In this document: piece by piece, positions 1 through 8,876 of the stretch
How positions within the stretch are numbered: position 1 is the first letter of the stretch
Layout of the letters: the number at the start of each line of letters is the position of its first letter
NCBI GenBank assembly: GCA_039812705.1
Contig: JBDIBA010000012.1
Span: forward strand, 1-43,665
DNA from: JBDIBA01 sp039812705
GTDB lineage: Bacteria > Actinomycetota > Acidimicrobiia > Acidimicrobiales > JBBSGY01
Direction of reading: 5' to 3'
DNA: 43,665 bases
Notes under the pieces: model-generated
The model's input: the letters and a program-made list of their open reading frames with translations, nothing else
Database searches by the model: none
What the model was told of the DNA's origin: nothing
Program-made: the position numbers and the translations under genes

Positions 1-17
1 CGATTATCTGGCCGCTG

Positions 18-30
18 CCACTCAGGGTGA
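18..30. promoter_or_regulatory. BldD-box-like pseudo-palindrome
   Basis: The 13 bases ccactcagggtga match the published Streptomyces BldD box core (TnACnC(A/T)GnGTnA) at every fixed position except the first T. The site ends 26 bases before the GTG start of the NHL-repeat gene. A BldD orthologue is encoded in this window at 30694-31254. The regulatory role is inferred from pattern and position only. Confidence 0.3.
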
Positions 31-56
31 GCCCATAGTTCGCCGATACCAACAAG

Positions 57-3000
57 GTGGCGAAACTTGTTGCGAAGTCAACTAATCGAATACTCCGCAA
101 AACCCTCTTGGGCAGGGCGAATGGTGCTGCCATTGGTCGCTTCGTCGCGTGCGCGCTGGCTTTGTCGTTCGTCCCGTTTCTCGCATCACCCGCCCAGGCT
201 GGGGTTTCCAGCGCATCGCTCTCGATTCAAGACCCCACAACAGAGTCTCCAGAAAACCGCTTTACCTGGAACTTCACAACCGGAACCACTTCCAGCCTGA
301 CGGCTGCAACATTTGACGTTCCCACGACGACCGATGTGTCGCCAAGCAACCGCGCGTTGATGATGGCAGGCGATGCCACCAGCTACGCGGCCACGGCAAA
401 CAACGCTCGCAACCAGATAACAACCGACATCGATGTTCGGGCGAGAATTGCCCCCAAGGCCTGGACCGCGGCAACCACCAAGACAATCGTTGCGAAGTGG
501 GGTTCGTCGGGCGCTTCTCGCGCTTACCGCCTCGACATCGGCACCACCGGCAAACTCAAGCTGACTACCTACAACGGTGCCGACGCGATCGACGACTCGT
601 CCTCCGTGGAAGTGCCCGGACCAAATGGTGCCCCAGCGCAAAACGGTGTGCCAGTAACGGTGCGCGCCACTCGGCAATTGAACGTGGCAGGGTCGGCAGT
701 GACGAAGTTCTTCGTGCTCGATGAGACCACGAATGCTTGGGTTCAAATCGGCACCGATAAAACACAGGGGGCGACAACGATCCAAGCAGGCTCGTCCGAT
801 GTTCGGGTTGGAGCCACTTCACTTGGCACCGACCCGTTCAACGGCGACATCTACTGGGCAGAAGTGCGAAGCGGAATCGATGGCCCCAAAGCCGTTGACT
901 TCAACGGTGGATATGTTGACCCCGCCTCACCTACAACATGGCCTTCGCCGCTCGGCGAAACGTGGAACCTCACTCCAGGGGACACGAACCCTGCCGACGT
1001 TGGCGGCTCGCTCGACGCCTTCAACGTCGTTGGACTTCCCGCGAACGGAACAGCCCAACGGCGCTTCAACGACGGCAATGTTCGCTACGACTTCGGGCCG
1101 ACTTCAACCTCGGTGCCAACCAACACCGCGGTGTCGGTTGGCTTGGCCGGCCTCGTAACTCCACACGACCGTGCCGGTTGGTCGAGTGCTATCAAGACGT
1201 GGAACGGCGCGACTCAAGTTGAATCCGGGAGCGCTACGGCGCCTTCGCCCGTTGAGCGAACGATCGAAAACTTTGCAGGCAGTCCACAAAACGTTCCATG
1301 GAACTCAGACACTGCAGGCAGCCAAATTCGTGGAAGGCCTTCGAAGCTGGCTGTCACCGGCAACACCGTCTACTGGTACGACTACTACCTGAACGGACTG
1401 TTCAAGCTTGACAACACCACGGGCCAAGTTCGACGGGTGGTCGGCAACCTCGTCTACGGCGAGCCGTCGGGTACGGCACACAGTTCGTCAATGGAGTATT
1501 CCAAAGGCATAGCAGTGGATAATTCCGGCAACCTTGCATTCAGCCAGGAATGGGCCGGCTCGCTCGACACAGTGGACACTGGGTCGAACCAGATAGTCAA
1601 TGACATTCCAAGCTCTGGATTACAGAGGCCGTCAGGCATGATTCACGACACGAGCGGCAATCTCTGGATTGCAAACACAGGAACATTCAAAGTCCTCAAA
1701 GCGACCGGAGCACCCGGATCCCGGACACTGACGACGATGGCTGGAACCGGAACCTACGGGACGCCGTCGAGCTATCCAATGTCGGCTACTGCAGCAAACA
1801 TCGGGGAAGTCCAAGACGTTGCCGTTGACACAAGTGGCAACTTCTACTTCTGCGATTACAACGCGGTCTACAAGGTGGACAATACCGGTCAAATCACTCT
1901 GCTGGCGGGAGGCGGCTGGGACCCGACCGAAGGCGCACTGGCTGACACCACTCATGTCAACCGAGCGTCGTCGATTGCGCTCAATCCCGCCGCGACCGAG
2001 CTGTACATAGCAATGGAAGACGGCGCCAAGGTTCGCAAGGTCGACCTTGCGACCAAACGCATTTACACGGTCGCTGGAACAGGCAGTAGCGGGTTTTCCG
2101 GGGACGGCGGTCTCGCCACATCTGCGCAGCTCAGTGCGCCGACCTCGGTGCGTTTCGACTCGAGTGGCAACTTGTTCATCGCGGACTGCAACAATGGACG
2201 AATTCGCAAGGTTGCAACCGACGGCACCATCACGACAGTGATGGGCCAAGGACAAACCTTCACCGGCCGCGCAATCGATGCCGATTTTCAAGATCCCCAA
2301 GCAATGGCATCGGACGGTAACGGAAACATCATCGTTGCGGACTACGACGCAAATGCAATCAGAAAGATCGACGCGTACGGCAATGCTTCGATCGTTGCCG
2401 GCTTTCCAATCATCAAGACATGGAAAAGCACGAGTACTTATGTGATGCAGCCAACAGCATTGGCACTCGCGACAGACGGCACGATTTACCTGGCTACAGA
2501 GGATTCGTACCTTCACAAGATCCCGCCCGGCGGAGCCGTTACGAAGATCGCCGAAGTGCCCGACGGCGTATCAACTTACGGAATGGCCATTGGTCCAAGC
2601 GGCGATGTTTTCCTATCGACCTCCGAATCGAAGATCATGCGCATGACGAGCGCTGGTGTGCTCTCACCCTTTGGAAACACCGCAGGAATCGCGGGCTTCA
2701 GCGGCGATGGAGGCGACGTTGCAACAGCCAGGTTCAACGGCCCGCACGGACTTGCATTCACGCGAGACGGAAACCTCTTGATTGCCGATTCAGAAAATCA
2801 CCGCATCCGCATGGTCGACGCATTCAATGTGGTGACCACGGTTGCTGGAAACCCATCGGGGGTCGACACCGACGAAAGTCGCGCTACGTCGTTGAACATT
2901 CAAACACCTCTTGCAGTTTTGGCCGCTCCAGACGGCGCAGTCTTCTTTACCGATGGCGACTGGAGCTATGTAGGGAGATTCACCGTTGGCGGCCTAGCGA

Positions 3001-6000
3001 GGAGGATCGCTGGAGTCAGGTATCAAGGAGGCGCCGATGGCTCGGGAGGACCAGCGCGAGACGCGCACATGCAGGGCCCTCAATCACTTGCGTTTCGCGG
3101 AAACGATCTACTAGTTGGCAGTTGGGGCGACAAGACCATTCGATCAATCAAGAATGTCGTGTCAGAGGCACCACGCGTAAACAACGACAAGGTTTCACTC
3201 GCCAAAGACACCACTGCCGACATCTCGGTGCTTTCCAACGATCAAGACCTCTACGGTGGAATGAACCCGCGCAGCGTTGTTCTTGCCGGAAGCCCCATTC
3301 ACGGAACGGCAGTCGTCAACACTGCAACGAACAACGATTCGATTACGCGCATTCGCTACACACCGGGCGCTGGTTACACGGGGACCGACTACTTCTCGTA
3401 TCGCGCGTGCGACATCACTCGTGTGAACTGTCGAACCGCAACGGTCAACATCACAGTCGGCGCGGGCGATGTCCAAACGCTCACCGGAGGTTTTTCCGAA
3501 GGTGACACCAAGAGCCTCGGCGCCGGCTTTGTCTCGCGCCTCGCGGCCCACAAGTATTACGACTACGCCCTCACAGACGATTCGCTACTTCGCCAGATCG
3601 ACCCACTCACTGGCCAGTCTGTGGTGATTGCTGGAAACGCCAGCAAGGATTCATCGGGCAATGGTGGACCTGCGCAATTCGCGGGCATTGGTGACACGAC
3701 CGCCATTGCAGTCGGTCCGTTCGGACGTTTCTATTTGACCGCAACGCGAAGCGGAACCATACGGCGAATCGACTTCGATGGAAACATTGCTGCTTTTGCC
3801 GGCCCCGGCACCACAACGGCTGCCTCGACAAACTTTTCCAACGCTACGGCCATAGCCGTCGATGCGTGTGGAACTTTCTATGTTGGGAACGGAAACACCG
3901 TTTACCAGTTCACCGAAGGTAGCAGCGCAACGGCAATCAACGGATTCGGCTCGGTTGATCAGATTGCCGGCGGGCTTGGTTGTGAAGCATTCGTTGCCGA
4001 CTCGTCGTCGAACGTAATCAAGCGAGTCAGCTCGGGCGCCGCAAACGTCGTTGCTGGAACCGGTACCGCGGGCGCCGCTGGTGATGGCGGCACAGCGACT
4101 ACTGCACAACTCAACTCACCGCACGGCGTCGCGGTCGCAGGTAACGGTGCGGTTGTAATTGCCGACACAAACAATGGACGTCTTCGCAGTTTTTTCGTTG
4201 GCGGTTCAATTTCAACTGTTACCAACTCCACTGGCCTAACCCTTCCTGGATCGACTGCGTCTACTTCTGCCGGGACCTTGGTTGCCGGCGGTGACGGCGT
4301 CATCCGTGTTGTCAATGCAAGCGGTTCGAGCGCCCTCAACGCTGCTGGCATTGCAAACTCAACATGTACGAAGACAAAAGAGTCTCGTCTGACTTCGTCT
4401 ACCACGTCTCCAATGGGCTTCATTGTCTTTGCTAGCGATGAGGTGTTTGTCAACTCTGCTCCCGGCGTGGTGCGCAAGAATGAGCCGATCTACGACGACA
4501 ATCTTTGCGCCGTAACTGCGTTCAACGGACAAGTGACGGGCCGCATTGGCCAGATCGTTCGCGACAGCGGGAGTTTTGCGTATTTCAGCGACGTCGACGG
4601 ACATCAAGTCAAGAAGATCAACATCAACAACGGCGCGGTAACCGTGGTTGCTGGAACGGGCGCATCAGGAAGCACCGGTGATGGTGGCCCGGCTGCGAGC
4701 GCGACACTCGTGTCGCCCACGGGCCTTGCCTACCGCAGCGACGGGACGTTGTTCATCTCCGATGCAGGCGCCAACAAAGTGCGCAAGGTTGCACCAGACG
4801 GCACGATCACGACCTGGGCAGGCACGGGCGCCAGTGGCAGGTCGGGCGACTCGGGACCGGCCACAAGTGCAACACTCGACAGCCCACAAGGAATGGGCCT
4901 AGACCCCGCAGGCAACCTCTACGTTGCCGACAAGAACAACAACGTCATTCGTGTCATCGACGCTTTCGGTTTCATTACGACGTTCGCGGGATCGGGCGTG
5001 TCGGGCAATACTGCCGGCGGCGGCAACCCTTGGTCGGCAAGGCTAAACGCACCATCCGCAATCGCGATCGCGCCAAACGGCGAGAAGTACATCGGCGACG
5101 CATCCGGCTACATCCGCAAGGTTGACGGCTCTTCAACCTTCACGAACTGGATGGGCAGTGGCAACCCGACTGAGTACGCAGACAACGGCACCCTGTCAGC
5201 CGCGCGCATTGGTGTGGTTTCTGGACTTCAAGTTCTCGGCACAAAGCTCTACTTCTTCGATCAAAGCGCCGGACGTCTTCGCGTTTTCAACGGCGTCACC
5301 GACAAGGTAAACATCATCGAGCGCTTCGATTTCAAGTTTGCTCCCGCCACTAATGGCCGAGCCACCACCGAATACCAGGTGGTCTTCAGACTCACTTCGG
5401 ATGCAACTCTAAGCAAAGCAACGCTGTATCTTCCTACGCCAGTTGGCACACCGACACTTGTGAAGAGCTTCGGAACGCCAACAGCACCCACCCTTGGGTT
5501 GAATGGCTCCAACTTGACGATCAATTACTCGCCGAGCCAAGCGTTCAAGGCCGGCATCAATTACGCAGTGTCGTTTACCGGCTTGACTCTGAGCACTGCA
5601 CACAGTACCTACATGCCCACTGGATCCGTGGAAGATGCGTCATGGACGCGGGTCGGCTGGAGCCTGGCAAACATGTTGAACCTTCATTCTCAGCAGTACG
5701 GAAACGCTGGATACACGTCTCCTTATGAAGCAACGTCGAGCTTGACAAAGACATGTGGAACCAAGGTGAGCCTCGACCCTGCAACCGCCACATCGAACAC
5801 TTTCAACAGTTGCCACACGCTGAGTGGCAAATTGGTTGGACAGGCCCTGTCGGTCAACCCCGCCTCGCTGAACGCATCTACCGGTGCTGCGTTTCCAATG
5901 ATGCCCACAACGCCCTCTAGCCCGGCGGCCCAACCCGTCAACACGTGGGGCGTAGTTGCATCATCTCCGAGCGCGACCGTGCAGCCGAACTGGACCGGGG

Positions 6001-6155
6001 GCAAGGTTGCGGGAATATCGGGCGCAACTCAAATAATGACAAACGCTCATTTGGGAACTGCGTCAACCTTTGGCATCAGAGCAAAGGTTGATTATTTGCA
6101 ACCCGCTGGTCGCTACACGTCGACCCTCACCTACAGCTACTCGCCTGGCCACTGA
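57..6155 (+). CDS. Giant secreted NHL-repeat protein with LamG-like and cadherin/Ig-like domains
   Basis: A 2032-residue exported protein of unknown specific role. The N-terminus has basic residues, a hydrophobic stretch and a likely signal peptidase site at FLASPAQA-G (about residue 48). Residues ~60-300 resemble a concanavalin/LamG-type beta-sandwich. Then come NHL/SMP-30-like propeller repeats, recognisable by the recurring pattern V-A-G-T-G..G-D-G-G-x-A-T-x-A-x-L..P-x-G followed by 'IADxxNxRIRKV'; at least eight GDGG-type segments are visible. Residues ~1035-1135 form a bacterial Ig/cadherin-like module (VLSNDQD...TPGAGYTGTDYFSY) that splits the NHL array in two. The last ~300 residues form a beta-rich tail ending LQPAGRYTSTLTYSYSP, with two Cys pairs possible. 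There is no LPXTG or C-terminal TM segment, so release or non-covalent surface binding is likely. The start is GTG at 57; an in-frame stop lies at 36-38. Such proteins are usually linked to adhesion or surface binding, which is inference here. Confidence 0.85.
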   Translation: MAKLVAKSTNRILRKTLLGRANGAAIGRFVACALALSFVPFLASPAQAGVSSASLSIQDPTTESPENRFTWNFTTGTTSSLTAATFDVPTTTDVSPSNRALMMAGDATSYAATANNARNQITTDIDVRARIAPKAWTAATTKTIVAKWGSSGASRAYRLDIGTTGKLKLTTYNGADAIDDSSSVEVPGPNGAPAQNGVPVTVRATRQLNVAGSAVTKFFVLDETTNAWVQIGTDKTQGATTIQAGSSDVRVGATSLGTDPFNGDIYWAEVRSGIDGPKAVDFNGGYVDPASPTTWPSPLGETWNLTPGDTNPADVGGSLDAFNVVGLPANGTAQRRFNDGNVRYDFGPTSTSVPTNTAVSVGLAGLVTPHDRAGWSSAIKTWNGATQVESGSATAPSPVERTIENFAGSPQNVPWNSDTAGSQIRGRPSKLAVTGNTVYWYDYYLNGLFKLDNTTGQVRRVVGNLVYGEPSGTAHSSSMEYSKGIAVDNSGNLAFSQEWAGSLDTVDTGSNQIVNDIPSSGLQRPSGMIHDTSGNLWIANTGTFKVLKATGAPGSRTLTTMAGTGTYGTPSSYPMSATAANIGEVQDVAVDTSGNFYFCDYNAVYKVDNTGQITLLAGGGWDPTEGALADTTHVNRASSIALNPAATELYIAMEDGAKVRKVDLATKRIYTVAGTGSSGFSGDGGLATSAQLSAPTSVRFDSSGNLFIADCNNGRIRKVATDGTITTVMGQGQTFTGRAIDADFQDPQAMASDGNGNIIVADYDANAIRKIDAYGNASIVAGFPIIKTWKSTSTYVMQPTALALATDGTIYLATEDSYLHKIPPGGAVTKIAEVPDGVSTYGMAIGPSGDVFLSTSESKIMRMTSAGVLSPFGNTAGIAGFSGDGGDVATARFNGPHGLAFTRDGNLLIADSENHRIRMVDAFNVVTTVAGNPSGVDTDESRATSLNIQTPLAVLAAPDGAVFFTDGDWSYVGRFTVGGLARRIAGVRYQGGADGSGGPARDAHMQGPQSLAFRGNDLLVGSWGDKTIRSIKNVVSEAPRVNNDKVSLAKDTTADISVLSNDQDLYGGMNPRSVVLAGSPIHGTAVVNTATNNDSITRIRYTPGAGYTGTDYFSYRACDITRVNCRTATVNITVGAGDVQTLTGGFSEGDTKSLGAGFVSRLAAHKYYDYALTDDSLLRQIDPLTGQSVVIAGNASKDSSGNGGPAQFAGIGDTTAIAVGPFGRFYLTATRSGTIRRIDFDGNIAAFAGPGTTTAASTNFSNATAIAVDACGTFYVGNGNTVYQFTEGSSATAINGFGSVDQIAGGLGCEAFVADSSSNVIKRVSSGAANVVAGTGTAGAAGDGGTATTAQLNSPHGVAVAGNGAVVIADTNNGRLRSFFVGGSISTVTNSTGLTLPGSTASTSAGTLVAGGDGVIRVVNASGSSALNAAGIANSTCTKTKESRLTSSTTSPMGFIVFASDEVFVNSAPGVVRKNEPIYDDNLCAVTAFNGQVTGRIGQIVRDSGSFAYFSDVDGHQVKKININNGAVTVVAGTGASGSTGDGGPAASATLVSPTGLAYRSDGTLFISDAGANKVRKVAPDGTITTWAGTGASGRSGDSGPATSATLDSPQGMGLDPAGNLYVADKNNNVIRVIDAFGFITTFAGSGVSGNTAGGGNPWSARLNAPSAIAIAPNGEKYIGDASGYIRKVDGSSTFTNWMGSGNPTEYADNGTLSAARIGVVSGLQVLGTKLYFFDQSAGRLRVFNGVTDKVNIIERFDFKFAPATNGRATTEYQVVFRLTSDATLSKATLYLPTPVGTPTLVKSFGTPTAPTLGLNGSNLTINYSPSQAFKAGINYAVSFTGLTLSTAHSTYMPTGSVEDASWTRVGWSLANMLNLHSQQYGNAGYTSPYEATSSLTKTCGTKVSLDPATATSNTFNSCHTLSGKLVGQALSVNPASLNASTGAAFPMMPTTPSSPAAQPVNTWGVVASSPSATVQPNWTGGKVAGISGATQIMTNAHLGTASTFGIRAKVDYLQPAGRYTSTLTYSYSPGH

Positions 6156-6221
6156 TTCAACACCTCGCGGAACCCAGCCGCTCGAGACAAGGTGGTGCCA
6201 GGCAGGCTCTCGGTGCACCCC

Positions 6222-6731
6222 TCAAGCAACAAGTGCCCAAATCCCCCACAGAGCCAAACACCACAGCGCGATCACGAACTGCACGACAAAGGAAATGCCC
6301 ATTCCAATGAGCGTCTCTTTGGTGGCGTCCCACGCGGCGTCTGTGCTGCGTCCGCGAATTACTTCACCCAAAAAGATGCCCAGCGCGCCGCCGATTGGGA
6401 GTCCGACAAACGGAATGGCGAACAAGCCAACGATCGCACCGATGACACCAAGAACAATCGACCAACCGCTGGCACCTGCTTTGTTTGCGCGCCTACTTGG
6501 AAGTACGAAGTTTGAGATCTCGCCGATGAGTGCCAAGCCGACAATGGCAATGAACAACACCGTTGTCCAGCCATGGAGCCCGTGCGCAAGCGCAAAAACC
6601 ACGGCACCAACGATGATCAGCGACAAGCCGGGAAACATTGGAAGAACCGTTCCGATTACGCCCGCAAGAAACAACAGGCCAACCAACAGCGTCGTCCAAC
6701 CGCCATCGAGCACAGGCAGCAGTGGGTCCAT
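6222..6731 (-). CDS. DUF456 family membrane protein
   Basis: A 169-residue integral membrane protein of the DUF456 family; no biochemical function is established. About four to five hydrophobic helices are visible, with Gly-rich helices in the middle (GVIGAIVGLFAIPFVGLPIG) and the family-typical proline turn GTVLPMFPG near residue 28. The ATG start has a strong ribosome site, GGAGG, 7 bases upstream. It converges on the NHL gene with 66 bases between the stops and lies downstream of the hup terminator, so it probably has its own promoter. Family assignment is by overall pattern. Confidence 0.8.
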   Translation of the reverse strand: MDPLLPVLDGGWTTLLVGLLFLAGVIGTVLPMFPGLSLIIVGAVVFALAHGLHGWTTVLFIAIVGLALIGEISNFVLPSRRANKAGASGWSIVLGVIGAIVGLFAIPFVGLPIGGALGIFLGEVIRGRSTDAAWDATKETLIGMGISFVVQFVIALWCLALWGIWALVA

Positions 6732-6807
6732 CAGGTGACCTCCATTCGTTCATGACGACGCTCCAATTGCGCCGCAATACACCACGATAAACGTAATAAC
6801 GAAAAAT

Positions 6808-6840
6808 GAAATGAGCCGCCCAGCGGGGGCGGCTCATTTC
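6808..6840 (-). terminator. Rho-independent terminator of hup
   Basis: Perfect 13-bp stem (arms 6808-6820 and 6828-6840, gaaatgagccgcc and its complement) around a 7-base loop. The A-run at 6802-6806 becomes a T-run on the minus strand straight after the hairpin. It lies 25 bases past the hup stop codon. Confidence 0.9.
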
Positions 6841-6865
6841 ATAGCTATTTGATTGAGTCGAGCAG

Positions 6866-7321
6866 TTAGCGCTTTGCAGCGGTACGACGACCGGTGCTCT
6901 TTGCTGTTGCGCGTGCGGCTGGCTTCGCCTTTGCGCGTGCTGCTGGCTTGGTGGTGCGAGCAGCAGGCTTTGCAGCTGCGCGCTTTGCGGGAGCAGCAGC
7001 CGGTGCGGGCGGCCAAACACCACGAGCAAGCTTTGGAGCTTCTGACGGCTTGATGACTGCATCTTTGAAGCCCTTGAGAGCAGTGATGCGCGCCTTTTTC
7101 GAAGCCTTGATCTTGATGCTTTCGCCGGTGGCAGGGTTGCGGCCCATGCGCGCCTTGCGCTCAGCCTTTGCAAACTTTGCGAAGCCGCTGATGGTGACGG
7201 GCTCGCCCTTGGCGACGACTGCTGTCACAACATCTGTGAAGCCCGCAACGATTGCGTCAACTTGCTTCTTCTCTGCACCGGTTTGCGTAGCGATTGCTTG
7301 AACGAGTTCGCGACGGTTCAT
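6866..7321 (-). CDS. hup: HU-family nucleoid protein with basic C-terminal tail
   Basis: A 151-residue DNA-bending nucleoid protein. Residues 1-90 are a classic HU fold: MNRRELVQAIA, then VTISGFAKF and the DNA-arm signature GRNPATGESIKI. From about residue 100 the chain becomes a low-complexity Ala/Lys/Pro/Arg tail (PAARTTKPAARAKAKPAARA), as in mycobacterial HupB and streptomycete HupS. The tail is expected to bind DNA non-specifically. The start is fixed by GGAGG eight bases before ATG at 7321; an upstream in-frame extension lacks a ribosome site and HU similarity. It is monocistronic, with its own strong terminator and a 234-base upstream region. Confidence 0.95.
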   Translation of the reverse strand: MNRRELVQAIATQTGAEKKQVDAIVAGFTDVVTAVVAKGEPVTISGFAKFAKAERKARMGRNPATGESIKIKASKKARITALKGFKDAVIKPSEAPKLARGVWPPAPAAAPAKRAAAKPAARTTKPAARAKAKPAARATAKSTGRRTAAKR

Positions 7322-7422
7322 GTGGTTGTCCTCCAGTTGGATTGCTACCCGCAACGCGTCGTGATGCGTTCGAGCAACACTGACTTATGCCAGCGAGGCA
7401 CGTTTTTACACGGTTACAAGGC

Positions 7423-7438
7423 ACAATGCGTGCATTGT
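7423..7438. promoter_or_regulatory. Inverted repeat in the hup upstream region
   Basis: Seven-base arms acaatgc / gcattgt separated by two bases, about 100 bases upstream of the hup start. It could be an operator or a cruciform; no known family consensus was recognised. Confidence 0.3.
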
Positions 7439-7555
7439 CGCCACATTGTTCCCATTTGATGGGGATTTTTGGGTCAAGAGGCCCAGTTTTGCCCGGTTCT
7501 GCACACTTTTTGGACACGACAGCCGGCGTCTTGAACAACCAGCAAAGTCTTTTAG

Positions 7556-8641
7556 CTATGCCGTTTGGCCGATCTCGCGGATCAATTCGTCCGCATGCGG
7601 CGTACTGAAACGCTCGAAAATTGAAGCGTTCATGGAGCTGAATCGACGGCGGTGACTAACGAGTTCCGCAAGCGGCTCATAGAAACCCATCCGAGGCGTG
7701 AACGGGATGTCGTCGTAACCGGCGGGTCGTTGAAGCTCGATCGTGCGACCGGGGTGACGGTCGTAATACTCACTGGCGAGGTGCGCAGGAGTCTTCAAGT
7801 CACCCATCGCGCGGCGCTCGAAGTAGGTCTCCAAAACGTCAACCGTGAAACTGATTTCGTGGAATTGCTTGACCAGATTCAAGTAGTCCTGGCCGTTTTG
7901 AGACTTCGTCGGCAACTCGACTTCACACGCGCGGTCGGCGCCAACTGCATCAATCGCCAAAGCCTTCAATGAAGTTTCAATCCCATAACCGCGTGAAAAC
8001 GGCAGCACCGCGAATAGTTGAGCGTCAATTGCGAACTCGCCAAGCAACGGCTGAACCAGGTTCACAAAGCCCGGAACGTGACGGTAAAGCTGCTTTGAAA
8101 ACACCGCGCGGAGCATTTCGGTCGTGCGTCCGCCGGGCGTTCCGTTGCCAGAGCGCCGCGCACTTGCACCGTTTGCAAACAGCGCTTCGTTGTCGCCCAG
8201 CATTGCAAAGACAAGGTTCCCAACAGTTGCGGGGTCGTATTCGGTGAGGTCTGAGTCGTGAAAAATCAATCGGTCGCCGCGAGCCAGCAATGCCAGCGAG
8301 CGAATGTTGCCCGCCTTGCCTGCCGCACCGGGCTTTTCCATCGGCGAGTGACGATTGATCACATCGCGATTGAAGACAACCCAACTCGCACCGGCTTCAG
8401 AGGCGGCGTGAGCAATTTCCGTTTCGAGGCCCTCTGGGTCGGGGTCTATGGAGACGCCGATCTCACAAAGGACGTCTTGGTCGTCCATCCAGGCTTTGCG
8501 GTTCGCCGCAACAATTGCCGGCAGTGATTCCAATGCGTCGCGACCACGGGCAGGGATTAGCAGTGAAAAGGAGATTCCCTTTTGCTGTCTGCGTTCCCCA
8601 AGGTTCGCAAGTTTGATGTCGGCCTGTGAGAGGAATTGCAC
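7556..8641 (-). CDS. GpgS-like glycosyltransferase (GT-A fold, GT81-related)
   Basis: A 361-residue protein resembling glucosyl-3-phosphoglycerate synthase, which moves glucose from a nucleotide sugar to 3-phosphoglycerate at the start of glucosylglycerate and, in mycobacteria, methylglucose lipopolysaccharide synthesis. Features visible: the N-terminal nucleotide-binding strand LIPARGRDA (28-36), PGAAGKAGNIRSL (104-116) matching the GpgS P-G-K-G segment, the metal-binding DSD at 129-131, GRTTEML at 171-177, and PLLGEF...LPFSRGYGIETSL (198-225), which parallels mycobacterial GpgS. The start is a GTG; a GGGGG run lies just upstream. No phosphatase (GpgP) is adjacent. A related mannosyl-transfer specificity cannot be excluded. 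A perfect 16-bp palindrome lies 63 bases upstream. Confidence 0.72.
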   Translation of the reverse strand: MQFLSQADIKLANLGERRQQKGISFSLLIPARGRDALESLPAIVAANRKAWMDDQDVLCEIGVSIDPDPEGLETEIAHAASEAGASWVVFNRDVINRHSPMEKPGAAGKAGNIRSLALLARGDRLIFHDSDLTEYDPATVGNLVFAMLGDNEALFANGASARRSGNGTPGGRTTEMLRAVFSKQLYRHVPGFVNLVQPLLGEFAIDAQLFAVLPFSRGYGIETSLKALAIDAVGADRACEVELPTKSQNGQDYLNLVKQFHEISFTVDVLETYFERRAMGDLKTPAHLASEYYDRHPGRTIELQRPAGYDDIPFTPRMGFYEPLAELVSHRRRFSSMNASIFERFSTPHADELIREIGQTA

Positions 8642-8703
8642 GGGTCGGCCCCCAAATTGTGTCGCCCGGCAGGGCGGTAACTTCCAACTGAGAGTGTGGC
8701 CGA

Positions 8704-8719
8704 ACGTATCATGATACGT
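8704..8719. promoter_or_regulatory. Perfect 16-bp palindrome, probable operator
   Basis: acgtatcatgatacgt is an exact palindrome. It lies in the 235-base divergent region between the GpgS-like gene (start 8641) and serS (start 8877), closer to the former. It looks like a binding site for a dimeric repressor; the factor is unknown. Confidence 0.45.
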
Positions 8720-8876
8720 CTAGCTGGGGCGCGCTTCGTCATGAAACTGAAGTGATCGACCAGGTCTTTTTCATATTCGGGCGTTGAGTTCCCCGCCTTG
8801 GGGCCTCAATTGGCCCCGCCGTGGCCGTTTTGGGGCTTAACACCGATCCGACCTGGCCTTTTGGTAGAACTGGCGA

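Noticed and set aside
2..85. Open frame reading DYLAAATQGEPIVRRYQQGG... that could be the tail of an upstream plus-strand gene
   Set aside because: Only 27 codons are visible and it would overlap the NHL start by 29 bases; other frames on both strands are also open here, so nothing can be assigned.
8800..8817. ggggcc/ggcccc hairpin upstream of serS as a T-box or attenuator
   Set aside because: Only a 6-bp stem, no T-run, no specifier or T-box sequence.
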